Source of the DNA: JABFRJ01 sp031379035
Lineage (GTDB): Bacteria > Pseudomonadota > Alphaproteobacteria > Rhizobiales > Hyphomicrobiaceae
Assembly: GCA_031379035.1 (NCBI GenBank)
Contig: JANNEU010000050.1
Span: forward strand, 1-25,483
DNA: 25,483 nt
Reading direction: 5' to 3'
Shown: positions 1 through 7,257 of the stretch, in pieces
Numbering within the stretch: position 1 is the stretch's first letter
Layout: every line of letters starts with the position of its first letter
Made by a program: the position numbers and the translations under genes
The notes under the pieces: generated by a model
What the model saw: only the letters and a program-made list of their open reading frames with translations
Told to the model about the DNA's origin: nothing
Databases searched by the model: none

Positions 1-138
1 TTCGTCAACTCCGAGCTTGGCCTCGGGCTTCCTCCCCACCCCGCATCACTGCGACGCAGTTGCCTCCGGCTCGCGGTTCCCATCACCAGGGCCCGCAGAG
101 GACTTCCACCTCCAGCATCAACGCCATGCCTGGCACAC
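1..138 (-). mobile_element. Group II intron, 5' end (domain I region), truncated by window edge
   Basis: Read on the minus strand from 138 downwards, the sequence begins GTGTGCCAGGCATGG, matching the GUGYG 5' end typical of bacterial group II introns. It continues with blocks characteristic of their 5' region: GGAGGTGGAAGTCCTC, then GGTGATGGGAACCGC, then AGCCGGAGGCAA and GGAGGAAGCCCGAGGC. It starts three bases after the stem of the rplS terminator, which is the known target preference of class C introns. The rest of the ribozyme and any reverse transcriptase/maturase gene would lie left of position 1. The identification rests on remembered consensus, not on a covariance-model search. Confidence 0.72.
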
Positions 139-173
139 AAAAACGGCGGCACCCCGCTGAGGGTGCCGCCGTT
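139..173 (-). terminator. Rho-independent terminator of rplS
   Basis: A perfect 13-bp GC-rich stem (142-154 paired with 161-173) encloses a six-base loop at 155-160. On the minus strand it is followed by a T run at 143-139. It lies about 30 bases past the rplS stop codon. The group II intron 5' end begins directly after the T run. Confidence 0.9.
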
Positions 174-203
174 GAGCAGTTCAGACAATAAGTCGAGTTG
201 CCG

Positions 204-905
204 TTACGCTTTGGCGTCTTCCGCAGGTGCCGCCGCCGCGTCTGCCGCTGTCAGCAATTCACGCGCCTGCGCCACCCAGTTATTGGTTTCAATGCCGCCT
301 TTGAGGTTCAGCACTTCATCAACGTTGGCGATATCGTCGCCTGAGAAGTTGGCAATCTGCTCGAACTTGGTGACGCCGACCGTGTGCAGACGGCCGACCA
401 GCTGCGGCGTGATGCCCTTGATCGCACCCAGGTTATCCGGTTCGCCCTTCGGCTTCTTGAAGGATGTAAACGCAGAGTTGAGCTTCTTGGCGCGCGCATC
501 CGTGCGCTCGAAGATGCGGGCAGCGCGACCACGGCGGCCGCGGAGATAGTAAAGCTTGGCGCGGCGCACCGCCCCGCGGCGGACCACCTCGATATCGGCA
601 ATGAAGGGCGTGTAGATCGGGAACACGCGTTCCACGCCTTCACCGTAACTGATCTTACGGACAGTGAAGCTCTCGTTGATGCCATGGCCCGAGCGCGCAA
701 TCACAATGCCTTCATAGGCCTGGAGGCGTTCAGCGGCCTGCTTGGGCTTTTCTTTGCCGGTATTCTTGGCCTTAGGGTCGATGATCACTTCGTCGATGAC
801 GCGGACCATGACTTTAACGGTATCGCCGGGGCCGAAAGCCGGGACGTTGCGCTTGGCGAGGACGGCGTCCATCTGCTCGCGCTCGAGCTGTTGGATGATG
901 TTCAT
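204..905 (-). CDS. rplS: 50S ribosomal protein L19 with internal insertion and C-terminal HhH extension
   Basis: This is large-subunit ribosomal protein L19, at the 30S/50S interface. The product has 233 residues, against about 115 in E. coli. The L19 core is clear: NIIQQLEREQM at the N-terminus, FTVRKISYGEGVERVFP at about 80-96 and RRGAVRRAKLYYLRGRRG at about 109-126. Compared with E. coli L19 there are about 17 extra residues near 41-58, just before LQAYEG. Residues about 158-215 form an extra helix-hairpin-helix-like domain (GAIKGITPQLVGRLHTVGV, then LNLKGGIE and NWVAQARELL). That domain resembles the tail of alphaproteobacterial L21. An Ala-rich acidic end follows. I chose the ATG at 905 because the L19 homology begins there; a possible AAGGA site lies about 10 bases upstream. 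The gene is next to a MetE-like gene rather than trmD. Confidence 0.95.
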   Translation of the reverse strand: MNIIQQLEREQMDAVLAKRNVPAFGPGDTVKVMVRVIDEVIIDPKAKNTGKEKPKQAAERLQAYEGIVIARSGHGINESFTVRKISYGEGVERVFPIYTPFIADIEVVRRGAVRRAKLYYLRGRRGRAARIFERTDARAKKLNSAFTSFKKPKGEPDNLGAIKGITPQLVGRLHTVGVTKFEQIANFSGDDIANVDEVLNLKGGIETNNWVAQARELLTAADAAAAPAEDAKA

Positions 906-1069
906 GGTTCTTATTCCTTGATTTTCCATGATATTTTGCAGAGGAACACAGTCGGCGTGCCAAATGGCAACCGCAACGTTCATGCGGCCCTGACGGGCGT
1001 CCCTGATGGGAAGGCGGTTGATTAGCCCGCTCAGCGCCGTTTGTCGAGTGCGACCCTTTACAGGTGGCC

Positions 1070-2179
1070 TTATGGCCAGATCTGCTGGGACTGCTCCACC
1101 ACAAACCGCAACTTCGCCCACTGCTCTGCCTCGCTCAACGCGTTGCCATCCTCAGTCGAGGCAAAGCCGCACTGCGGCGACAGGCACAGCTGATCCAGCG
1201 GGGCGAACTTGGCCGCTTCATCCATCCGGCGTCGGATATCGTCAGCCTTCTCCAGTGTGCCGCTCTTCGACGTCACCAGCCCGACGACGACCCGCTTCCG
1301 GCCCTTGGGTAAAAACCGCAGCGGTTCGAAACCGCCGGCCCGGTCGCTGTCATATTCCAGGAAATAACCGTCATAGTTCAGCTGACCGAGCATGATCTCA
1401 GCGACCGGCTCATAACCACCTTCGGAAATCCACGTCGACCGGAAGTTCCCGCGACACACATGGGTCGTGATCGTCATATCGGCTGGTTTGTCGCGCAGGC
1501 AGGCATTGATGAGATCGGCATACCGGCTCTGCAAATGGCTCGCATCCAGGCCCCGCGCTGTCGCCTGCGCCAGTTGATCGGGCGAGCACAGATACGCCCA
1601 CACCGTATCGTCAAACTGCAGATAACGGCAGCCGGCCGCATAGAACGCAGCGACGGCCGCACGGTAGGCAGCGGCCAGATCGTCAAACAGCGCGTCGCGG
1701 TTCAGGTAAGCGCTGGTCGCCACCGCGTGCGGTTCAAGACGGAAGTGCATGACCGTCGGGCTCGGGATCGTCATCTTCGGCATCAGGCGCGTGTGTGTCT
1801 TAAGATATTTAAAGTGTGCCAGCATCGGGTGATCAGCCGGAAAACCAATCTTGCCCGTGACGTGCAGTTCGCGCGGCCGTGTCGCCACGCCTTTGAACTG
1901 AATGTGTGCGCCCTGCTCGCGGATTACGACACCACTTAGACCACCAAAGAAATCGTAGTGCCACCAGGAGCGCCGGAACTCGCCATCTGTTGCAAGCGCG
2001 AGACCCACCGCCTCCTGCTGTTTGAGAATGTGATCAATCTCGCGATCTTCGACCACGGTCAGTTGCGCCGCAGTAATCTTGCCCGCCGCACGATCCGCAC
2101 GCGCCGCCTTCAACGCCGCCGGCCTGAGCAACGAACCGACGACATCAGCGCGGAAGGGGGGAAGGGTCGTTGTGGGCAT
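1070..2179 (-). CDS. MetE C-terminal-domain-like methyltransferase (YxjG/YxjH type)
   Basis: The protein (369 aa) resembles the catalytic half of cobalamin-independent methionine synthase, as in short YxjG-type proteins. These transfer a methyl group to a thiol such as homocysteine; their methyl donor is uncertain because the N-terminal MetE half is missing. The four zinc/thiol-binding positions appear intact: H240 and C242 in THVCRGN, E275 in FLEYDS and C337 in LSPQCGF. Other family motifs are GLVTSKSGTLE near 300-310 and ATDGEFRR near 63-70. The ATG at 2179 is used because the conserved DVVGSLLRP follows at residue 12; the longer reading frame runs into the repeat array. A 7-bp repeat array lies 17-44 bases upstream, inside the presumed leader. 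Substrate is not predictable from sequence. Confidence 0.88.
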   Translation of the reverse strand: MPTTTLPPFRADVVGSLLRPAALKAARADRAAGKITAAQLTVVEDREIDHILKQQEAVGLALATDGEFRRSWWHYDFFGGLSGVVIREQGAHIQFKGVATRPRELHVTGKIGFPADHPMLAHFKYLKTHTRLMPKMTIPSPTVMHFRLEPHAVATSAYLNRDALFDDLAAAYRAAVAAFYAAGCRYLQFDDTVWAYLCSPDQLAQATARGLDASHLQSRYADLINACLRDKPADMTITTHVCRGNFRSTWISEGGYEPVAEIMLGQLNYDGYFLEYDSDRAGGFEPLRFLPKGRKRVVVGLVTSKSGTLEKADDIRRRMDEAAKFAPLDQLCLSPQCGFASTEDGNALSEAEQWAKLRFVVEQSQQIWP

Positions 2180-2195
2180 AGTGCACTCGCAACTC

Positions 2196-2294
2196 TCGGC
2201 AATCGGCAATCGGCAATCGGCAAAGGATTGGGCGTCTGCAAGATGTGTCAAACTCTGACACCCCGACTGCCGACTGCCCATCCCCGATTGCCGT
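2196..2294. repeat. Inverted arrays of a 7-bp repeat (TCGGCAA / CCGAYTG)
   Basis: Four perfect tandem copies of TCGGCAA occupy 2196-2223. An opposing period-7 array, CCGACTG, CCGACTG, CCCATCC, CCGATTG, CCG, occupies 2263-2293. The two are roughly reverse complements and could fold into a long imperfect stem. Between them is a small nested hairpin, GTGTCA (2245-2250) with TGACAC (2256-2261). The unit fills nearly all of the gap between the binding-protein stop and the MetE-like start. Function is unknown; a transcription terminator, a protein-binding site or a REP-like element are possible. Confidence 0.8.
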
Positions 2295-2297
2295 CTC

Positions 2298-3467
2298 TTA
2301 CGGCTTCTTCACCTGCGGAAAGGTCTGGAATTCGACATTGTAAAGCTCGCCGTCAACTTTTTCGACCTTGCGGACGTAGATGTCCTGCACGATGTCGCGC
2401 GTTGCGGCATCGATGGTGATCATCCCACGCGGGCTCTCAAAGCTCATGCCCTTCATGGCCGCGAGCAGTGTCTCGCCGTCAGCCTTACCGCCCGTCTTCG
2501 CCAACGCCTTGTAGATGAGCGCCATGCCGTCGTAGCCGCCGACGCCCATGAAGTTAGCGCGCAGTTTTGCTGACGCCTTCATGCCGTCAACGAACTTCTT
2601 GTTGAGATCCGACTTATGCGCGGCTGAGTAGTGGTGCGATGTCGTAATGCCCAGCGCCACGTCACCAATGCCGTTCAGGATGTCGTCATCGGTGATGTCG
2701 CCAGTGCCGATCAGCTTGATGCCGCTCTTATCCAGCCCGCGCTCGACGAACTGCTTCATGAAGACCGCGCCCTGCCCTGACGGCACGAACACGAACAGAC
2801 CGTCTGGTTTCGCATCGGCGACGCGCTGCAGGAACGGCGCGAAATCGGGGTTGGCGAGCGGCACGCGGATGGCCTCGCCAACTTCGCCGCCAGCGGCCTT
2901 GAAGCGCTCTGTGAAGCCTTTCTCGATGTCGATGCCGGGCGCGAAATCAGAGACCAGCGTGATGACTTTCTTGATGCCGTTCTTCGGTGCCCAATCGGCA
3001 ATGCCAACCACCGTCTGCGACGTCACTTGGCTGGTGCGCACAATGTAGGGCGACCGATCAGGGATCACGGCGGTAGCCGCTCCCATAACGACCATCGGCA
3101 CTTTCGCTTCGGTGGCCACCGGGGCGGTGGCCATGGCGAGCGGCGTCAGGCCAAACCCGGCGATGACAATCACTTTGTCATTGGTGACGAGTTCAGCAGC
3201 GAGGCGCTTGGTGGTGTCGGCGACGTTGCCGTCGTCCTTGACGATCAGTTCGATCTTTTTGCCGGCAACGGTATCGCCGTTGTGCGCCATGTAAAGGCGG
3301 ACGGCGGCTTCGATCTGGCGACCCGTGGAGGTGAATGGTCCTGTCAGCGGCAGGATCAGACCCACTTTGACGGTCTCTTGAGCGTGGGCGGCACCCGCAG
3401 CGAGGACGACAGTGGCACCAAGCAACCCGGTTGCAGTGCGTCTGGAAATGGACAGGTATTTGGTCAT
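2298..3467 (-). CDS. ABC transporter substrate-binding protein, LivK/branched-chain amino acid type
   Basis: A periplasmic type I solute-binding protein of 389 aa. An N-terminal signal peptide ends near residue 29 (GAAHA|QETVKVG); it carries an RR pair (SISRRTATGLL) that weakly resembles a Tat signal. The mature part begins with VKVGLILPLTGPFTSTGRQ and contains VAGKKIELIVKDDG, the usual opening of LivK-like proteins, and YDGMALIYKAL near the end. The ATG at 3467 has a good ribosome site (GGGAG about 8 bases upstream). No permease or ATPase genes are adjacent, so it is an orphan or pairs with a transporter elsewhere. The ligand may be an amino acid, aromatic acid or amide; sequence alone does not tell. 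Heptamer repeat arrays lie on both sides of the gene. Confidence 0.92.
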   Translation of the reverse strand: MTKYLSISRRTATGLLGATVVLAAGAAHAQETVKVGLILPLTGPFTSTGRQIEAAVRLYMAHNGDTVAGKKIELIVKDDGNVADTTKRLAAELVTNDKVIVIAGFGLTPLAMATAPVATEAKVPMVVMGAATAVIPDRSPYIVRTSQVTSQTVVGIADWAPKNGIKKVITLVSDFAPGIDIEKGFTERFKAAGGEVGEAIRVPLANPDFAPFLQRVADAKPDGLFVFVPSGQGAVFMKQFVERGLDKSGIKLIGTGDITDDDILNGIGDVALGITTSHHYSAAHKSDLNKKFVDGMKASAKLRANFMGVGGYDGMALIYKALAKTGGKADGETLLAAMKGMSFESPRGMITIDAATRDIVQDIYVRKVEKVDGELYNVEFQTFPQVKKP

Positions 3468-3583
3468 GGCAGTCGTCTCCCTCGGCCGTCCCAGTGCGTC
3501 TGGCGGCTTGTCTTTTCTCGGAGGAGGAAGCCGGGAACCCGGGCAGGCGTCAATGGGGAAATGGTAGCAGCGACGCGATGGTC

Positions 3584-3670
3584 CAATCGGCAATCGGCAA
3601 TGGTCAATGGACCGAACGCGCAACGCCTCAGCGAACGACCCCGCCTACTATTGCCCATTGCCCATTCACC
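3584..3670. repeat. Second inverted heptamer array (CAATCGG/CAATGGN versus ATTGCCC)
   Basis: Four period-7 units lie at 3584-3611 (CAATCGG twice, then CAATGGT and CAATGGA). Three units in opposite orientation lie at 3650-3670 (ATTGCCC twice, then ATTCACC). The words are the same as in the array at 2196-2294, and so is the arrangement: direct copies, a spacer of about 38 bases, inverted copies. It lies between the methyltransferase stop and the start of the binding-protein gene. Confidence 0.75.
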
Positions 3671-3689
3671 ACTCCCCCCTTCCGTCCCC

Positions 3690-4166
3690 TCACAGCCAAC
3701 GCCGAACCTTGGATTTGTAGGCGAGGTATTCGCCTCCAAATTTGGCCGCGAGATAAGCCTCCTCGCGCTCAATGGCGAGCTTGGTCACGGCGACCATGGC
3801 AACCGGCAGCACAAAGAAAAACCATAGCTGGTCGAGCGCCAAACCCAGGCCGGCCAGGCCGAGGCTCATGGCCAGGTACATGGGGTTTCGCGTGTAGCGG
3901 TAGACGCCGCTGCTGACGATGGCTGTTGTTGGCTCGGTCGGATGCACAGCTGTCCCTGCAGCCTTGAAACGCACCGCGGCGAGGGACACGACAATCAGGG
4001 TCGTTAGCCCGAGCAGGATGCCGGCCATCATCACGACCATTCGCAGCTCCGCCGCTTCGAACCGCCAGGGCGTGAACCAGGATAACCCGCCGGCCACCAC
4101 CGCAGCGGTGCCGTAAATGACCGGTGGCCATCTGAAGGGGCTTGAAGCGTCGCGGGAGCTGCTCAT
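3690..4166 (-). CDS. Isoprenylcysteine carboxyl methyltransferase/PEMT-like integral membrane methyltransferase
   Basis: A small membrane protein of 158 aa with hydrophobic segments near 16-30, 43-65 and 100-126. The C-terminal half carries family features: SSGVYRYTRNPMYLA at about 85-99, then IEREEAYLAAKFGGEYLAY ending in KVRRWL. These match the SAM-binding part of the isoprenylcysteine methyltransferase and phospholipid methyltransferase superfamily. Many bacterial members have no known substrate; lipids or small molecules are likely and none can be assigned here. The ATG at 4166 is the only plausible full-length start. It lies upstream of the binding-protein gene on the same strand, but a 220-base gap with a repeat array separates them. 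Confidence 0.85.
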   Translation of the reverse strand: MSSSRDASSPFRWPPVIYGTAAVVAGGLSWFTPWRFEAAELRMVVMMAGILLGLTTLIVVSLAAVRFKAAGTAVHPTEPTTAIVSSGVYRYTRNPMYLAMSLGLAGLGLALDQLWFFFVLPVAMVAVTKLAIEREEAYLAAKFGGEYLAYKSKVRRWL

Positions 4167-4259
4167 GGCATCAATAGTACCGGTCTGGCTGGGCTTTCAG
4201 CAACCCTATGCCAACACACCCGTCCAATTGAGGTGGCTCAGCCGCCTTGGACGACCACT

Positions 4260-4505
4260 CTATTGCGTCCGCGCACACATCGTGAATTCGCCGCCAAGGA
4301 TGCGGCCACGAAGGCCATCGACCAAGGTCGAGACGTGCTGCTCGCCATAGCTGCCAACCAGATCGGTCAGGGCGGTGTAAAGCGCCGCATAGGCCATCAG
4401 TTCGGGAGAGACGCCAGCATCCGCACCCTCCTCCCACGCTTCCAAAATGAACTGCAACGCGCGCAGACTTTCGTCGCTGCTCTTTTCGAGGCCTAGTCCT
4501 GCCAT
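4260..4505 (-). CDS. Small conserved-looking protein of unknown function (81 aa)
   Basis: I do not recognise a named family. The 81-residue product is acidic and mostly helical in appearance (LEKSSDESLRALQFILEAWEEG, then ELMAYAALYTALTDLVGSYGEQHV), with no signal peptide or membrane segment. It starts at ATG 4505, preceded by a strong ribosome site (GAAGGAA with about 7 bases spacing), which favours a real gene over the overlapping 143-codon frame. The upstream 4506-4732 gap is A-rich relative to its surroundings and may contain its promoter; I saw no clear -35/-10 pair or terminator in it. Confidence 0.7.
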   Translation of the reverse strand: MAGLGLEKSSDESLRALQFILEAWEEGADAGVSPELMAYAALYTALTDLVGSYGEQHVSTLVDGLRGRILGGEFTMCARTQ

Positions 4506-4732
4506 GACAGTATTCCTTCACACACAAACGGACACGCAAGGCAGGCGCTGAAATGCCTTCGCCACCATCGTCCGGAAAAGCCAACGACAGGTGCCCTAGC
4601 ACGCCTAGCAGCAGCGGTGCGCACTACAACAATTCACCGTAAACAAGCCGCAAAATTGCGATGCAGCACAACAGAGTCAAACTGAGAAATCACTGCACCA
4701 CAATGGTTTATGGCCATTCACAAAGACTGAGT

Positions 4733-5869
4733 TCACCCACGCGGTGATCCATCACCGGCGAGCCGAACGAGGGTTTCTTCGCGCCATGCGGCGAAACGCC
4801 CAGCCGCAATAGCGGCCCGCATCGCCGCCATGAGTTCCTGATAGAAAACAGTGTTCGCCCACGACAGGACCATGGCCCCGAGGTATTCCTTCGACTTCAA
4901 CAGGTGATTCAAATACGCGCGCGAAAAGTTGCGAAACGGCGGCGACTGACTTTCGGGGTCGAGGGGCCGCAAGTCCTCGGCATGCTTGGCGTTTTTGATG
5001 TTAACCCGGCCGTTCCAGGTAAACGCAAGGCCGTGGCGGCCAGACCGGGTCGGCATCACACAATCGAACATATCGACGCCACGGGCGACGCTCTCGATGA
5101 GGTCTTGAGGCGTCCCCACGCCCATCAGGTAGCGCGGTTTGTTGGCGGGCAAGTGCGGCAGCGTTTCTTCGAGCACCCGCAGCATGATCTCCTGGCCCTC
5201 GCCAACAGCAAGACCACCAATGGAGTAGCCGGGGAAGTCGATACCCACGAGCCCTTCAGCCGAGCGCTTGCGGAGGATCGGGTCGGTGCCACCTTGCACA
5301 ATGCCAAACAGCGCCTGCCCTGGTGCGCTGTACTGTTCGAACGCGCGCTTGGAGCGCTCCGCCCAGCGCAGCGACAATTCCATCGCGCGCTCCATTTCCT
5401 TGAATTCCGCCGGCAGTTCGATGCACTCGTCGAGTTGCATCTGGATGTCGGAACCGAGCAAACACTGAATTTCGATGGACCGCTCCGGCGTCAGCATGAT
5501 GCGCGTGCCGTCAAGATGAGATTGAAATTGCGCGCCCTCCTCGCTCATTTTGCGGATCTTGGACAGGCTCATCACTTGGAAGCCGCCGCTGTCGGTGAGG
5601 ATCGGCTTCTGCCAGCCCATGAACGTGTGTAGCCCGCCGAGCCGGTGGATACGTTCCGCGCCGGGCCGCAGCATGAGATGATAAGTGTTGCCCAGCAAAA
5701 CGTCCGCTCCAGCGTCCGCAACTTGATCGAGATACACAGCCTTCACCGTTGCCGCCGTGCCGACCGGCATAAACGCTGGCGTGCGGATCGTGCCACGCGG
5801 CGTGATCACCTCGCCGAGGCGTGCTGCGCCGTCATCGCAGATGTGGCGGAATTTGAAGTCAGGTGTCAT
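4733..5869 (-). CDS. tgt: tRNA-guanine transglycosylase (queuine tRNA-ribosyltransferase) lacking the zinc site
   Basis: Tgt exchanges guanine for preQ1 at the wobble position of tRNAs with GUN anticodons, a step in queuosine synthesis. The 378-aa length matches E. coli (375). Catalytic motifs are intact: LTDSGGFQV with D93, LFGIVQGG near 187, GLAVGE near 219-224, and FDCVMPTR with the nucleophile D269. The zinc site is not. E. coli has PECDCYTCRN and a later His; here the aligned block reads PESQSPPFRN (S307, S309, F312) and LSWANT (A338). All four ligands are therefore replaced, in an otherwise well-aligned C-terminus (NFSRAYLNHLL). The ATG at 5869 is where homology begins. The gene follows nagA on the same strand after 80 bases. 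Confidence 0.95.
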   Translation of the reverse strand: MTPDFKFRHICDDGAARLGEVITPRGTIRTPAFMPVGTAATVKAVYLDQVADAGADVLLGNTYHLMLRPGAERIHRLGGLHTFMGWQKPILTDSGGFQVMSLSKIRKMSEEGAQFQSHLDGTRIMLTPERSIEIQCLLGSDIQMQLDECIELPAEFKEMERAMELSLRWAERSKRAFEQYSAPGQALFGIVQGGTDPILRKRSAEGLVGIDFPGYSIGGLAVGEGQEIMLRVLEETLPHLPANKPRYLMGVGTPQDLIESVARGVDMFDCVMPTRSGRHGLAFTWNGRVNIKNAKHAEDLRPLDPESQSPPFRNFSRAYLNHLLKSKEYLGAMVLSWANTVFYQELMAAMRAAIAAGRFAAWREETLVRLAGDGSPRG

Positions 5870-5949
5870 GCAGCAACCACTAAGGCAAAGGGCTTGGCTG
5901 GCCTCCTGCCCGAACCTGCTGGCGAACACAACTGTGCGTGTGCGATTGC

Positions 5950-7107
5950 CTAGACGGCACGGCCACCGATCCAAGCGCCCAGCGGACGGAATTCGTCCGT
6001 GAAGGCGATCAGATCGGCCGCAAACCCCGGCGCGATGCGGCCATGCGTAGTCTCAAGGCCGAGCAAGCGCGCCGGCGTGCGGGCGGCCATCACCAGCGCA
6101 TCTTCCAGCGTCGCGCCCATCATTGCCGTGGCATTACGCACGGCCTCCAGCATGCCGAGGTGCGCGCCGGAAAATCCGCCATCCGGCGCGGTGAGTTTGC
6201 CGTCGATGAGTGTAATCGTCCGCCCCTGCAGATTGAACACCGGTGACGCTGAGCCAACCGTGGGCATGGCGTCCGTGACCAGTGCGAGGCGATCCCGCCC
6301 GATGACCTTGAAGGCGGTCCTGAGGTTTGCCGGCGTCACGTGCAGCCCATCGGCGATGATACCGGAGATCAGGCGCATATCGTCAAACGCGGTGCCCACA
6401 ACGCCCGGCGCACGGCCCGTCAGTTGGCTCATCGCATTGTACAGGTGCGTAACACCGGTCGCGCCGTCGTCACACGCTGCACGCACCTGCTCGGCCGTCG
6501 CATTGGAATGACCAATGGCGACCTTAATTCCAGCGGCGACGAACTGCCGTATCAGCCCCGGCGGCACGCATTCGGGCGCCAAGGTCACCAGGACCGGCAG
6601 AACTTTTGCCATGTCAAAGATCGCAGCGAGATCGGCCGCGAGCGGCACGCGAATGAACTCAGCGGGATGCACGCCCTTGGCTGCGAGGTTGAGGAACGGT
6701 CCTTCGAGATGCAGGCCCAGCACGCCGGGTATCTGCGCAATCTCCAGCGCCGCAGCCGCAAGGTCTTGCAGCGTCTGTGGATGATCGGTGATGAGCGTTG
6801 GCAGGAAACAGACCGTGCCTTGCGCACGGTGGGCTGCGAGCATGAGGCGGACGGTGGCAGCATCCGGCGTGTCGTTGAGCAGTGCACCACCGCCGCCATT
6901 AACCTGCACATCAATCAGGCCCGGTGCCAGGATCGCGCCGTCCGGAACAACGTAACCCTCTTGTGGCCCAGCACTGGTGGCCTCTACACGGGCAATACGA
7001 CCGTCCACGATAGAAATCGCAGACCGGCCGAGCCAACGCTCACCGTCAAACACGCGGTGCGCAACGATGACATGCGGCGAAGCCTGGGGCGTGGCAGTTG
7101 ACATCAT
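5950..7107 (-). CDS. nagA: N-acetylglucosamine-6-phosphate deacetylase
   Basis: NagA removes acetate from GlcNAc-6-phosphate to give glucosamine-6-phosphate in the cytoplasm, feeding recycled wall sugars into glycolysis or UDP-GlcNAc synthesis. The 385-aa protein has an amidohydrolase fold. The metal and catalytic positions are visible: E135 in GLHLEGPF, H200 in IGHSNA, H221 in THLYNAMS and the catalytic D279 in LVTDAM. Substrate-loop sequences GRAPGVVG and ADGLHVTP are also present. Start is one of two consecutive ATG codons (7107 or 7104); a GAGG lies about 12-15 bases upstream. It is divergent from anmK and upstream of tgt, with which it may share a transcript. Confidence 0.95.
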   Translation of the reverse strand: MMSTATPQASPHVIVAHRVFDGERWLGRSAISIVDGRIARVEATSAGPQEGYVVPDGAILAPGLIDVQVNGGGGALLNDTPDAATVRLMLAAHRAQGTVCFLPTLITDHPQTLQDLAAAALEIAQIPGVLGLHLEGPFLNLAAKGVHPAEFIRVPLAADLAAIFDMAKVLPVLVTLAPECVPPGLIRQFVAAGIKVAIGHSNATAEQVRAACDDGATGVTHLYNAMSQLTGRAPGVVGTAFDDMRLISGIIADGLHVTPANLRTAFKVIGRDRLALVTDAMPTVGSASPVFNLQGRTITLIDGKLTAPDGGFSGAHLGMLEAVRNATAMMGATLEDALVMAARTPARLLGLETTHGRIAPGFAADLIAFTDEFRPLGAWIGGRAV

Positions 7108-7257
7108 CGGACGGCTGACCTCGGCTTGCGGGCACAGGCACCATTAGGCGCGACAATCGCAGGCGGCAAGCGCTGACGGCCCTGTGTTGCACCCCGTGTT
7201 GCATTTGCCGTGCGCCTCGCTTACCTCTCGGCCACTGTCATTTGCGACGAGCCCTCT

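Noticed and set aside
384..1025. 213-codon plus-strand open frame opposite rplS
   Set aside because: It is antisense to clear L19 sequence; long antisense frames are expected in GC-rich codon usage and it has no recognisable domain.
2196..3670. Heptamer arrays considered as a CRISPR array
   Set aside because: The unit is 7 bp in direct tandem without spacers; nothing resembles CRISPR repeats or cas genes.
3027..3827. 266-codon plus-strand open frame spanning the binding-protein start and the repeat gap
   Set aside because: It crosses two genes on the other strand and the heptamer array, and is composed of low-information Gly/Arg/His sequence.
4171..4602. 143-codon minus-strand frame overlapping the 81-aa protein
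   Set aside because: It lacks a ribosome site and its composition (Trp, Arg, Cys, Gly rich) is that of an out-of-frame reading; the 81-codon frame has a strong site.
4904..5632. 242-codon plus-strand open frame opposite tgt
   Set aside because: It is wholly antisense to a well-conserved enzyme gene and shows no family features.
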